From: Bugula neritina
Taxonomy: Eukaryota > Bryozoa > Gymnolaemata > Cheilostomatida > Bugulidae
DNA: 64,000 nucleotides
NCBI GenBank assembly: GCA_964035545.1
Contig: OZ037766.1
Span: 12,223,722-12,287,721, forward strand
Direction: 5' to 3'
Shown: positions 37,103 through 49,950 of the stretch, piece by piece
Numbering within the stretch: position 1 is the first letter of the stretch
Layout of the letters: every line of letters begins with the position of its first letter
Notes under the pieces: generated by a model
What the model saw: only the letters and a program-made list of their open reading frames with translations
Databases searched by the model: none
Told to the model about the DNA's origin: nothing
Translations under genes and position numbers: made by a program

Positions 37103-38470
37103 AAAATTGAGTGTAGAGTTGACCTTCTCTAAGCCAGCTCAATATTTTTTGCAGAGTAGATGCTGCGTAGTAACATAGCATAACATTTATAGTAGACTGT
37201 AATAACAAAAGAACAACATTAATGCAGTTAAGTATTAATCATGATTGAGTTAATAATTTATGTATGTGTAGCTCGAAAGATTATAGTTAAACTGGTGAAA
37301 AGTTTAATATATTATTATAAATTGCATAATAACTTTTTGCAGACAATTTATCACATTTACAGGCACAAAAAATCTGTTAGCAAAAAAGTAACAGAGTCAG
37401 TTAATTTGTGTTGCTTTCTAGTTATCTAGTTTTTTATAACCAATTTTATTTTTTATATTGTTTTGCTAGTTATTTCATAGTTATATAATAATATTGTACA
37501 AGTAGTAATCATGTGTTCTTCGTTAGTTGAACTTGTTTAGTTAATCTGAAGTAGTTACTTATTAGTTATTGCTGTTACATTTTTCCAAAATATATTTAAT
37601 TAAGAACTGGTATCAAAGGGGTTATTGTTCAGTGGGAACATTCGATGTGGCCAGATAAGTTATGTAGTAACAAAGTGTGACAATTTCAATCCTTTGCATG
37701 GCTGTGTTAGGCAAAATAGATAAATACTCTAAAATGTTGTTTAAATTACTATTATAGTGCTTTAAGCCATTCACTGCATAGCCCTAGAGTAGAAAAATAG
37801 TAGAGGTAGGGTAAGAATGGCACCACCTCATTTATATTCAGATAGCCACATACCCAATAGTTAACACAAGGTATATAAACCAAAACAGCCACAACTTATA
37901 ATCTAACAATTCCACTTCATCATAAATAAGGATATTCTATGAGTAAATGTGACAGTTAAAGTATGCAGGTGAATGTTGCTGGGCATGATGTGTAAACCAG
38001 TTTATTAATTATAAGTTTATACTTGGGATCTCAGGTTCAAAATCCCAAATGCTATTTTATAGCTAATGCAGTATATTTATGAATTCATAAAGGCCATCAG
38101 GTTAGAAAAAAGTAATTTTATTAGAAACTTTTAAAAGGAAAATTTGAAATTTTTTGATTACTTTAATGGATTATATCAAAGATGCCATTATTTATGGTTA
38201 TCTTTTGAAAGCTTTATTGCTAAATAAAATGCATAAAAATGGTACAGTCAACATAAGGCTAAATTTTAACCAATAAGCAAAACAGGAAAATATTATAATG
38301 CTTTGTAACTCACAAGTTTATTCTCAATAGATAAAGCACACTATATCAAAGCTGAAGTTCAAAATAGAAAAATTTTAATTATAATTTTATAGCTTGCCAT
38401 ACTTTTAAACACAAATCATAAATTTATATGAACTCTTAGCAGCCTTAAGCAATATTAAAAGACTTTTGGC
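37103..38470. other. Downstream flank of copy B
   Basis: Non-coding. 37,573-38,200 is closely repeated downstream of D (inverted) and of E (60,023 onward, direct). A candidate poly(A) signal for copy B (AATAAA on -) lies at 38,213-38,218. Confidence 0.6.
38213..38218 (-). terminator. Candidate poly(A) signal of copy B
   Basis: AATAAA on -, about 255 bp after the stop. The same site exists in copy D at 56,907-56,912. Confidence 0.45.
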
Positions 38471-40864
38471 TTATCCTCTAATAGTACATATACGACGTAC
38501 ATAACAATAAGCTCTCCTGAAAATGATGTAGCAGTAGTAGCGATTGTAGCAACTGACTCGGCGTTTAACTCTTCCATGGGTAGCTGAAGTAACAGCTGCA
38601 TCTGGAATAAAAAGGCAATCTCATTGAAAAAAAATGTCTACATTCAACAGTAATTATATTAAAAAACAAATAGAAAAATACAAGTTATTATACTAAAAAG
38701 TCAAAAGGAACTAAAACTTTCAACCTCGCTGCAAACAATAGGCTTGACTTTTGGTGAACTGTAACAGGTGAACTAAACAAGATAGTTACCAGAATCTCTT
38801 GTTGGCATCACAATCATCCATTTATACCCATTGGTGCACTCATTCTGCACACGTTTAGGAAGGAAACTGACATCCTGCACGAACTCATCGAGTACTTTAA
38901 CATCTACTTCTGCGTCTTCCTCATCCAGTTCCTGGTCATCGAAGTTGTCCAGGAACTCCGACACCACATCTTCATTGTTGGTTTCATTGAAAGCAACAGG
39001 ACTAATATAGCAGATGCCTTTATCAGCTCTGATTACACGGAGACCCTAAACAGGTTGTATGCATAAATTTCACAGAACCATGCATACATAGCCGACCATA
39101 TAAATATATATAACATATAGTGAAACTACAATACTTTGCATGGTCATATTATGCCACAATTCCAAACCGACTTGCATACATATGCTCAAAAAGATTTTAA
39201 AACAAAAAACTATGCATTGACATAATCTAAGCAAACATAAGCACATATAGCCTATTATATATAGAATTTATATATGTGTAAAAATTTACGTACGATGCAA
39301 GCTTTTATTTTATTTAGAGAATAGCACTAGCTACTTTCACTCAGAAAGAGTCGTACATGATATACACACTGTAGCTGACACATATCTACTAACACTTTGC
39401 ACTATGTGCACTATATAATAGGCAAGATATTGCATACTATTCAACATATGTATGAGCTGTATCAACTGCCATTTACCTTTTGAAACAATTCAGCATGAAA
39501 AGTACCATCAGCTCGGTGGTAATATGCCACATGTTCATCTTTGTTCAGCATAACTTGATCCTTCACCTATATTATACACAAAGTTTTTTAAACCATTAGC
39601 CCTGTTTCTAATATTTTCATTATATATGAAAATTTTAGTAGCAACCTCCCGCAGAATACATGTATAATTAAAATAGAAAACCAAAATTTTTACATTTCTG
39701 TACCAATATTATGCCTGATTTCATGGATTGTGGAACTTTAATTTTCAACTAAATATTTACTAACTGTTTTCTTTTGGCAATATTAATTTAAATGATTGCT
39801 ACAAATCTTATACTCAAAGCCTGTAACATCAATCTTATAGTATGTGTACCAACAGCCATACTGGCAACTTATATATAGATATACAGAATTTTTGCTAAAT
39901 ATTTACAGCAAATCACTCAAATCTTTATGCAAGAAAACGAATATAAAACACTGCAATATCATTTCAAAAGTTAAAAAAGTGTAATATCTTAAAACATGTG
40001 TGTGGTTGCATATTACAAAACAAATAACTTAATCATGAAAAATAGTTATACTGGCATGAGTTGAAATACTCTTAGTTCAGCTATATTGTATAATGAAATT
40101 AGACTTCAAGTTGTATAGGATAATGTAAGCTGAACGATTTTTTGGTGCTTTTAACTTGCCAAAATATTTTAGTTAGCAAATGGACATGATCATATACATG
40201 TTTTACTTACAGCTGCATGTGGATGTACTGGCACTAGTTGAAATAATTCAAATAAAAACTTTAGGTTGAAAAATAATGTGCTGCAAACAATGTTTATATA
40301 GCATTTTCAATTTACCAAAATAGCTTATTTGCTAGATAACAATTGCACAAGAGTTGATAATATTTTAAACTCTTTACTCACATGTTGGTTGTCTGGAGTT
40401 CTAATGTTAACAGTTGCTTGGACATCTGCACTCACACTGGCAGTCTTCTCAGGTTCTTTCTGCTGGCAAACTGCATGAGTTTTAGTCAGGCCCATGTAGA
40501 TAACAGCTGACACAGAAACAACCAACAGAATGGAGATAACCAGCAAGGAGACTCCAAGCAGCTTTGACTTGTCGCTTTTCTCAACCATCTGTGAACACAA
40601 AATTTAATGAATTTCTAATCTACATAACAATTTAACCTCATTATAAGTTGCTATGTTTTATAAATCACAATAATAATTTAACTCAAATAATTCAGCTTGA
40701 AAAAACTTTGCTATAAAATTATTACTTTGTTTAAATTAGTAATTAAAATTAATTGGTAATAATTAAATAAAAATTTTATTTGATGATTCTTTAATTATAA
40801 AAATAAAGCTTGCCTTAACGTCTTCGAATGTCTGTTTGTCTGACGAGTTCATACTAATCTTCAT
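38471..40864 (-). CDS. BRICHOS-domain precursor with Arg-rich beta-hairpin-type peptide, copy B
   Basis: Five exons on -: 40864-40814, 40588-40382, 39566-39477, 39045-38790, 38601-38471 (TAA); 244 residues. Same plan as copy A: cytosolic tail, TM helix at 27-49, BRICHOS domain with Asp106 and Cys128/Cys186, acidic stretch DDQELDEEDAEVD at about 152-164, and RVKR at 212-215. The last 29 residues hold seven Arg and no acidic residue (net about +7), many Tyr/Ile, and four Cys at 219, 225, 234 and 240 (spacing 5, 8, 5). A symmetric two-disulfide amphipathic hairpin is expected, as in arenicin/tachyplesin-type antimicrobial peptides. The final Gly could donate a C-terminal amide (inference). The TATA box is at 40,909-40,916. 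Copy D encodes the identical peptide. Confidence 0.9.
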
Positions 40865-40908
40865 TCTATGAGCTCAGATTGAATGATTTTAACCAAAATA
40901 ACTGCAGC

Positions 40909-40916
40909 TTTTTATA
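40909..40916 (-). promoter_or_regulatory. TATA box of copy B
   Basis: TATAAAAA on -, followed by GCTGCAGTTATTTTGGTTAA and preceded by a CCCAAGTGAGACAGGCTGG block shared with copy D. Confidence 0.65.
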
Positions 40917-43245
40917 CCAGCCTGTCTCACTTGGGGGCAGAGTTTTGTAATAATTATGTTGAGTAATTGCCAAAGAAGAAAGATTATTTTAAAGATATGA
41001 AAAGGAAGCATATTGGCAATTTGAAAAATATTTTGGCAAACAATAATTTAAGTAGGGCAATTAAAAGCTGAAATATAAAAAGAAACTTTCCCACATGTTT
41101 TTCCAATGCCAGTAGTTTTCCGTCATGCTATAAAAAGGGGAAACTAACTTTTCTAATTTTAAAGAATGCACATTTAGAATAAGTAACTCATGCCAAATTA
41201 TGAAAATAAATAGTCTTTAATTTGTTTTAGTTTTTTAATGCCACATCCTTTCTACACTAAAAATGAATAATCAACAAGGCAAATTCCTCAAAGATACGAA
41301 GTTTGCACTCACAAAAATTTAAATTGGTTGTTTGTATGATAATGGCAATTTACATTAAATATAGTGTAGGCTATATTATGTAGCAATTCTGCAATTTGTA
41401 ATCAAATTCTTATACCAAATTCCTCAAAGATACAAAGTTTGCACTCACAATATTCACATTTAGTTATTTGGAGAATAATGGCAATTTACATTGGATATCT
41501 TGTATATTATATAACCATTATGCAATGTAATAAAATTCTTATACCAATATTTTTAAAGTTTTGTGCATTTGCTATATATGTACATTATGCTAAAGCAACA
41601 TCTTACTTGTCACATCAACAGTTATGCTTTATATTTTCATAAATCTGTTGCAGAGTCTTACTCAAAGAAATGTGCATCTTTTAAAAAAGGTGAAGCTAAA
41701 CCTAGATTTGCAATAATGCATATTTATAATGTAGTATTTTATATAGGAAAAAAATAATAGGCCTATCACTTTTTGCTATCAATATAGTAAACAAAACTAT
41801 TAAGTTGAAACAAAATGAAAATTTTTGATGGTAGCTGTAAGTCAGATTACAAGTAACTCTCGTATCCATGGTGACAGTTATTAGTAGCACCATGTTTTCC
41901 CATTTTGAAATGTTGCATTATATGTCAAAACCTAATTTTTGGTTAAATATGCAGATTCATTTTGCATTATATAATTATGTATACACATTATGGAAACAAT
42001 GACTGGAAACGTGTATTTTTATAGAAAACAGATGCGTCTGAGCTATTACTTTGAAGATCTCAATTGTTCGTTTAATTTTGACGGTTTGGCAAACATTATT
42101 TTTACCATTCGCTTATAAAAAAGTGAATTATAATATATATTATTTCTAGCTTAACATTCATAAATTGCAAATTGTAATACACTACGTTTCTAAGCCTCGC
42201 ATTATGCAAATCAATTTTTCATTCTATGTTTGGACACAGTTGCATCAAATGAAACCACAACGATAAGTTCATACATGCAAATGCAAAGCAATAGAAAGGC
42301 ATTGTTATAAGGTGCAGTGCTTGTTCTAACTAAGCCCTAAGCCCTAAGACAAATGCGCTGGTTTTGTTGGTGCCATTTTATATAGATACTTCCCAGGTAG
42401 ACACTAGGTTTTCTACATGAAGCTTTATTTTGGTACGATATATTTATTTTGTTTGTGCATGGTTTAAGAAGCATGTAACTGGGATGATACCCTTGTTTTG
42501 GGTACTTTGCGTTTAGGATAAATTACTAGAATATGATGCTTATTGCACCTAACCAGCTCCTCGAACACAAATTACAATGTTGGTTTGAGAACAATTGTCT
42601 TTTTAAATTGACTTTAAATAATTACCAATTTAACGTATGTCAAGAGTGTTTCACCAGAGCAATTTTGCAAGAAAGCAGTATGAATGTTTTACAAATGAAA
42701 ATACAATGTAGGTGTTGATCACAGTCAAATTTTCTATAAGTTGATGAACAAAGAGCAAAGAACAGCATGGATTAGGATTGAGTGTAGATTCAGACCATGC
42801 AGCCTGCGATGTGAAAGATACTCATCAGAGCTGACTGATGCGTAAAATGTATTATAAAACTACTAACTATACTCTTAACAAACTATAATAAAGATATTAA
42901 TGCCCTCCCATTGGTTGATATCAGTTCCCATTAATGCCTTATTGGATGAGTGTGCATATATTGTAATATCCTTGCAGCAGCAGATGCTTTTACATCAAAA
43001 GAGTTGTTCAAAATCTATTGCATTTGGCAAAATAATATTCTCTTTAAATTTAATTTTGCCAATTATTCAAGTTTACAGCTCAACTATAATTTAATAGATC
43101 TTTTTAAAATAACTGCAAGAATTTGTTGCATCATTTGTCAAAAGGCATTTAGATGAAAAAACTATCTTTTGGCACACGAAAAGTTCCTTATTGGCTGGAA
43201 AGTTCATGATTACAGATTTTTTCCTCAATTATGTCAAACATATCT
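40917..43245. other. Upstream flank of copy B
   Basis: No gene seen. Short open frames here are in AT-rich DNA with no splice or family signal. It includes a tandem duplication of about 137 bp (41,282-41,420 and 41,421-41,555, AATTCCTCAAAGATAC) that is single in the right arm, and a MITE at 42,371-42,487. Confidence 0.6.
42371..42487. mobile_element. MITE, AGTTAGACG family, short form (left arm)
   Basis: TGCCATTTTATATAGATACT + TCCCAGGTAGAC at the left and GTAACTGGGATGA at the right. The core TTTATTTTGGTACGATATAT is shared with the copy at 9,308. Confidence 0.65.
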
Positions 43246-44279
43246 AAATGAAAATCTGCACAGATATTGATGGCTTAGGTATTTGGTTTATAAAGATATG
43301 TTATGTTGTTTTTTCAGCCCATCAAGCTTATACACTACTGACTACACAAGCGAAAATGCTCAATAAACAATTCGGATGAAATCACATCCTTTCCTTGTCT
43401 GCTTCAACACTATCTATAATAATTACAAAGCCTGGTTGTATAAGTTACACATGTCTTGCATGACCTATTGTAAAGAATTGGTATCGTTATTGTTATTATC
43501 GAAAGGATAACTCCTCGTGGCTTATTCCCTATACGCATCATGGCACGATGTCTACAAGTTCAACAGATCAATTATCGTAACAGCTGACAATTGTAATGCG
43601 TATAGTCTCTCTTATACTCGGCTGGACAGTAATTGCTAGCTACTAATGTAAGCTGTGAAACAAGGCAGGACTAGTCAATTAGGAACAATAGCTAGCGTTA
43701 GTAAATAGCCAATCAGCTTAGTAAAAGGTTTAAATAACTTGTGAGTAGTTGGCGATTAGCCGGCAGAGTGGATCGAGTTCTGATAATGTAAAGTTGTGTG
43801 TAAATCACTCTCTATTATGTAATCGTGTGTACTAGTGTTAACAGTTTTATTTCTTATATAATTCGCAATAATGAAGTCTATTCAATTTGTTCGAAATCTG
43901 GTGAAGTGGCTTTGCATAAGTAGACCCACTAATTATAGTGAATCGTAAATTCACTACACTATTAAGTCTTCACTATTTTGTCAAATTAAACATAAAACAA
44001 TTACTGTAACAATCTTTTTATTTAACCATTAATTGACCCTATTTTAAACTTCTCTACAACATATCTCAATAGTTCACTTCCTAGACTGATACAGTAATTA
44101 TGAATGAAGACTGGCTAACTAAATCTAGGCACCCACTCATCATTTATTATTACTCTTGGTGTCAGATTTGATAAATTTATGGGGCGGGCTTAGTTGTGTG
44201 GACCGAGAAGACTGGCATGTACTCAAATTTTGTAACGTGTAAACAAATACTAGTGAGTCAGAATCAGGCAAAAGACTAA
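43246..44279. other. Spacer between the inverted arms, left part
   Basis: Nothing coding. The 43,440-43,900 stretch (TTTAAATAACTTGTGAGTAG, GATCGAGTTCTGATAATGTA) has an LTR-like look, but no target-site duplication or primer-binding site was found. Confidence 0.35.
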
Positions 44280-44600
44280 TTACAGTAATAGGGGTATGAG
44301 AGAGAATAATAGGCATAAGAGAATAAATAATGACTATAACGGAGAACTGAGCAAACAATCAGGGTATGAGAGTGCATAATGAAGGTATGGGATTGAATAA
44401 TGAGCATAAAAGAGAGAGAAATAAGGGTGTGGAAATGAATAATAATGGTGTGAGACCAAATAATAGCATAGACCTAAGAACAAAAATGAATAATAAGGGT
44501 ATGAGAGCAAATTATAGACCTATGAGATCGTTTTGTGAGCATATGAGAGAGAATAATGGTTAGATACTTTATTGTGAACATATGAGATGCAATAATAAGC
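44280..44600. repeat. Degenerate minisatellite, homologue of the 29,540-30,880 array
   Basis: Irregular GGGTATGAGAGNRAATAATR-like words. The end (TATGAGAGCAAATTATAGAC, GATCGTTTTGTGAGCATATG, TTTGACCATTTGGC) matches 30,825-30,955 downstream of copy A. Confidence 0.7.
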
Positions 44601-46329
44601 GAATATTTGACCATTTGGCACTTCATATACATTTGGCACTTCAAAGTGTAGGCCTATCATGTGTTCATAAAACATAGTATGTGAAAAGCTCTTATTGGAA
44701 ATCTTAAAAATGCAAATATAGTACATAAAACTTTTGTATGAGGTAATTATCTTTAGACCTTAATAGATTATAGGTTATAGATGCCACTGAAGACATTTTT
44801 TTACAAAGAACTTTATAGATCATAGAATAAAAGAATAAAGATAGTATATAATCAAAACCTAGGATAGATTTTCACCAATAAGTAAAACAGCTAAATATCA
44901 TGTTTTGTAAGTCACAAGTGTCTTTTAATAGATAATAGCAAACATATATAAGAAAGCTTGAATATCAAAATTTTGCAGTTTTTCAATTAATATTATTATA
45001 GCTTTAATATTTTTAAATTCGAATCAGCTTATAATTTGCACATTACTATGTTATGCAATTTGAATACAATTTTACAGATAGGATGACACACAGTGGTTCC
45101 TGCAACTTTGTAGCATATATAAATTGTTATGCAATAAGTTTCTCTCTTAGCTCTGCTATTTGTTACTGAACTAGCTCCTGCATCTGAAACTAAAAACAAT
45201 TAGCACTAATTGAAATAGCAAAATGATGAGCAATAAGAAATAGCTACTGGTTGTGCAAATAAATGGCCAGAGGGGCTTCTAATTCCGAAAAGTACAGATA
45301 ATTACCAAAAACTCAAAAAGACCAAAACGTTTTTTCTTGTTGCAATTATGTTTGATTTTTTGAATTACAATGAAAAACTATGACTAAGTAAGTTACCTAA
45401 ATCTTTTGCTGCCATCACAATCATCCATTTATAGCCATTGGTGCACTCATTCTGCACACGTTTAGGAAGGAAACTGACATCCTGTACGAACTCATCAAAT
45501 ACTTTAACATCTACTTCTGCGTCTTCCTCATCCAGTTCCTGGTCATCGAAGTTTTCCAGGAACTCCGACACCACATCTTCGTTGTTGGTTTCACTGAAAG
45601 CAACAGGACTAATATAGCAGCTCTGATTACACGGAGACCCTAAACAGGTTGTATGCATAAATTTCACAGAACTATATACAGTCAATGTATAACATAGAGA
45701 GAAACTGCAATAGTCTACGCACCCATACTAAATCATAATTCGAAGCCTACGTTTATAGTCAACATCAAAGTCGACTTGCATAAATTGAAAAAAATATGTT
45801 AAAGCAAAACAACTATTCATTGATATAATCTAAACAAGTATGATCATATAAGATAAATTATGTAAAATTTATATATGTGTACAGATTTACATATAATGCA
45901 AGCTTATTTCATTTAGTGGATAGCCTATAAGCTACTTCCACTCAGAAATATTCTTATCTTCATACAAGATATACAAGCTGTAACAGACACATATCTACTA
46001 ACACTTTGCGCTATATGTACTATATAACAGACAAGATATTGCATACTATTCAACATATGTATGAGCTGTATCAACTGCCATTTACCTTTTGAAACAATTC
46101 AGCATGAAAAGTACCATCAGCTCGGTGGTAATATGCCACGTGTTCATCTTTGTTCAGCATAACTTGATCCTTCACCTATATTATTTTAAAGCTTTAGCAC
46201 CATTTTCAACATTTTAATATGATATGAAAATGTTAAAAACAATATACCTAAGAATACATGTACAATTAGAATTAAAAAAAATAATATGTATTTATTATTT
46301 GGTAGCCTTTTATCATATATTATCTGATT

Positions 46330-49300
46330 TTATTTATTACTTCTTTTTCATTTTAAACGCATTTAGTCTAGAAGTAACCAATTCAATGATTTTTCACTCA
46401 TTACGCTCTGAAGGGTGGTCACACAATTTTGTAGAAATTCAGAGTTTTAAGGGTCTTAATTAATCTGTGAAAACTCTAGACTGTTCTGTGCACCCAACTG
46501 GCCACAAAAGCTCCTCAAACTTTTGAAATGAATGAAGAGTTGTCTCCTCCTAATTTTTGTCTAAACCAGTTAAATATCCTGGAATTATTAAAACTACTTT
46601 TGTTTATATATATGAAAAAAAATTGCAGATGGCCATAGATGCATTTTTAAGTTTTATTGTACAGACTCTTGACTGTTTTGTCTACCCAGTTAATCACAAA
46701 AGCTCTTCAAACTTTCGAATAAGTTGTTTTTCCCTAATTTTGTATAAATCGGTTAAATATCTTGAAATTATTCAACCTAAAGATTCTAAATATTGTAACT
46801 AATTTTACCAAAAAAAGTAATAAGGAGCATGAACAGGTTAGTCTAGACTCTAGACTCTAGAGGATATTTTAGGTTTGTACAATTGGGCTTTACCAACAAA
46901 TTTAAATATAACTATATATTGTATAAGCAATGTTTTTAAAATGTTGGTTAAAATGCATAATTTTTATGCTATTTTAACGGTGACTTCTGAGTCAAAATTT
47001 AATTAGTTCAGTTATATTTATGAAGGAAATGCCCTAAAGCTTTGCTATAATTGAAAAAATATCATTTTATAATTATGTTTAATTAGCCACCCATTATAGA
47101 AAAAGATCTGGTGGTGTCTTATTCAAAGATCATGGGCAAGTAAGCTTCTTTTATGTGTGTCATGTGTCACAAAAGACAATAATTTCTTACTAGAAAACTA
47201 GGACAAGCTGTTCTAGAATCTAGACTAATTGAACAAATCAGAAAAACTAACATGCAGGTATCATCCTAACCCCTCATTCACACTTACCGTACCGTAGGCT
47301 GTAACAGCAAAATATCAGCCGGTTTTACAAATTTCTGAGCTTCCTTTACGGCGTTGCGGTACATTAGGATCAAGCACTGCTTGATTCAAAAATGCTGCAG
47401 CGGACTTTCATTGGACAGAAAAACTTGTATGTTAACTCATTGGATATAATTATCTAATGAAGTGTCATAGATCGTACCTAATAGCAGACTTTGAAAACTT
47501 CAGCTCGAACACATTACAAATGGCTGATATTTTATGTTACGACCTACGGCATAATGGTAAGTGTGAATGAGAGGTCAGTCTGAGCAGGTTAGTTATCACA
47601 GACCTAACACATTTAAGCTAAGGGTTACATAGGCATGTGTTGCCATTATAAAAATATCTCTATCCAATTTTAGGCAACATTTTTGCTATCATATCAGAAA
47701 GTATGAAAGAAGCTTAAATGATAGCTATGAAAATAGGAGTCCAAAAAAAATTTCCTCGCCAAATGCATATAAGCATTGTTATAAGTAGTTGACTTATGAT
47801 AAAAATAACTCACAAAATCATGATAACCGCTTCTAATTCCAATAAAATCGCTTTGTACGATTTTAGAGTCCAGTTCTGGTAGGCTCATAACACTTACTTA
47901 AAATGTTAAACCTAACCTTGTTGAACTTAATCTTATGAACCTATATGCGCTCCCATGAATTCTATTAAAAAAGAATTGACTGCAGACTGCTATGCTTCAC
48001 ACATTCTCCTGCATGCCTAAAATGTGCTATTATCTTTGATGAAATCGCAAAACTTCAAAAAGTGAAAGCTGTTCCTATACATTTGATATGCATGCTGATA
48101 CATTCCTTACAGAAATAATTGTAACGGCCCATTCCTAATATTCATGCAAAAGAGACTTTTTCTGTAACTTATCTATAGAAACCAGTTTAAGAATATGAAG
48201 AGATCAAGGCATGCTATGATATGTGGTCATGGAACAGCTGTTGTTGGTTCAAATCAATTATTTCTAGCCAGCTTTTGCAATTTCTTGGCAATTAGCAACA
48301 AGAAAAATTATAGTGCATTTTTGTGAAAAACATTGGGCGAAAAAGGCGATAGAGAAATATTTTCATAGCTATTGGGTTCAAGGAAAACTGCATTTAGCTC
48401 AAATTTTCAAAACATGGCAGAGTTCATAAGAAAATGAAAGTATAGTGTGACGAGACACAAGCCTATAAGCATGATCTTACATGCAAAATATGTCCTGAAG
48501 AATGTTCTCTCAATCAAATGTATAATAATAAAGTCACAATATTTGCAATATCTTACCATTTGAAAATGAATGTTCATTCATAGAACATGATATGGTCACA
48601 TGAGATATTTAGATACCAATTTTGCTGCAAATGAACATGGATATGAGTTGTGTGCAACACTCCCTGGCTTTCATACTCTAGCAGGTTATGATTTCATTAG
48701 CACTTGTATAAAAAAGGAAAGTGCACATTCTACTCCTACCTGAGAAAAACATTCAGAATGTGCTGAAAGCTGTTGTACAGCTTGGAAAGTACTTCAAGCC
48801 ACAACTGCAATAATCTAAATAAAAGGACCTTTGCAAATAAGCATAGATGAAGTTTGATGCGCTGTATTCTGTTTTTCTACACCGATGGCTCAATTAGCAG
48901 GTTTCCCCACAACAAAATGAACTTATGCTGCACACAAAATATTTATCAGACAGCCACTTAAAGAAGGGTAACAAATATTCGATTCCAGAATATTTTGGGT
49001 GAAAATTGTTGAGAATGGCAGCATCACTATAAAATGACTAACTCAAATGTGCCCAAAAATGCATTGAAAAAAACATATCATAATGCTGCTGTAAAACCAA
49101 TACATTCTGATGCGAATGTCAGAATTATCAAATGCAGTGCACTGGTGTATGTCAATGCAAGGATTGTTTAAACAGAAGATCCTTTGGAGAAAAATACGAA
49201 AATGGAATTAATAGCAGTAATAATAATGGTAACAAAACTTTATACAATGAAGCTCTACTTTGAAACATTTGTTATATAATTTTCTTCAAACAACAAATTT

Positions 49301-49950
49301 TACATTATATGCTTTAATAATTAATCATCCCCATATTCTTGTGATTTTATAATACATTTACAGAATCTTGTTCCTATTTTACAGATATTTAGTAATTACA
49401 GCTAGATCAATAAAAGACTCATGTGGTAGGTGCTCAAAAGATCTCAACATGCATCTTTAATATATAGTTTAAACACTTAATTCTTAGATACATCAGCATA
49501 AAAAACTTTCGATCTCACATAACCAGTTTCTTTTATATACTTATTTTGTTATATGCTTCTGCCAAATGTAATGTGCTATTCATATAGCAAACATGTGTCT
49601 CTAGCTGTTGACAGCTTGGTTTTGAATAGAAGGAGTATTTTGCATTTTATATATAAATAAATAAATAATTTTAAAAAAGAAACAACCAATTTTGGTTTCT
49701 CGCCAAATATTGTTGTTTATAGACAGCTAGTTAATATTTTGCATGATCTCCATTCATTTTTATTACCCATTCAAAAAGATGTATGGTTTGCTTTTTGCAA
49801 TAACTTAAGTTTGAGAAAAGATATAATTCCAGAGTTTGTAAATTCAGAATCCTTACAAAATTCTAATCTAGAAATAACTTTTTTTGAGTGGCCACCTAGT
49901 ACAGTGTAATAAGTTAATTTTTTAAAAACTTTTTGGGAGGTTACTTCTAA
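46330..49950. other. About 3.6 kb insertion in intron 2 of copy C
   Basis: Intron sequence shared with copy A resumes at about 49,960 (ACTCAAGACCTCTAGCAATG compares with 33,300-33,320). Within the insert I recognise only the MITE at 47,267-47,576. No transposase, LTR or long coding frame was seen. Confidence 0.55.
47267..47576. mobile_element. MITE with about 50-bp inverted ends
   Basis: The left end CTAACCCCTCATTCACACTT + ACCGTACCGTAGGCTGTAAC is mirrored by GTTACGACCTACGGCATAAT + GGTAAGTGTGAATGAGAGGT at the right. Both end at the inner word ATATCAGCC/GGCTGATAT. No coding capacity. Confidence 0.8.

Larger units (their letters stand above)
35177..43245. repeat. Left arm of a large inverted duplication (contains copy B)
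   Basis: Matches 52,122-60,022 in reverse complement. Checked anchors: 35,226-35,330 with 59,838-59,950; 36,180-36,480 with 58,680-58,975; copy B with copy D; 42,530-42,910 with 52,460-52,830. Where compared, identity by eye is about 90-95%, with small indels. Confidence 0.85.

Noticed and set aside
42900-43156. Overlapping 64- and 68-codon frames in the left arm (similar frame at 52,265-52,471)
   Set aside because: Similar only because the arms are duplicates. No start context, splice signal or coding bias, and the frames differ by indels.
43440-43860. Solo LTR
   Set aside because: A TATA-like and U3-like look only. No target-site duplication, primer-binding site or polypurine tract was found.
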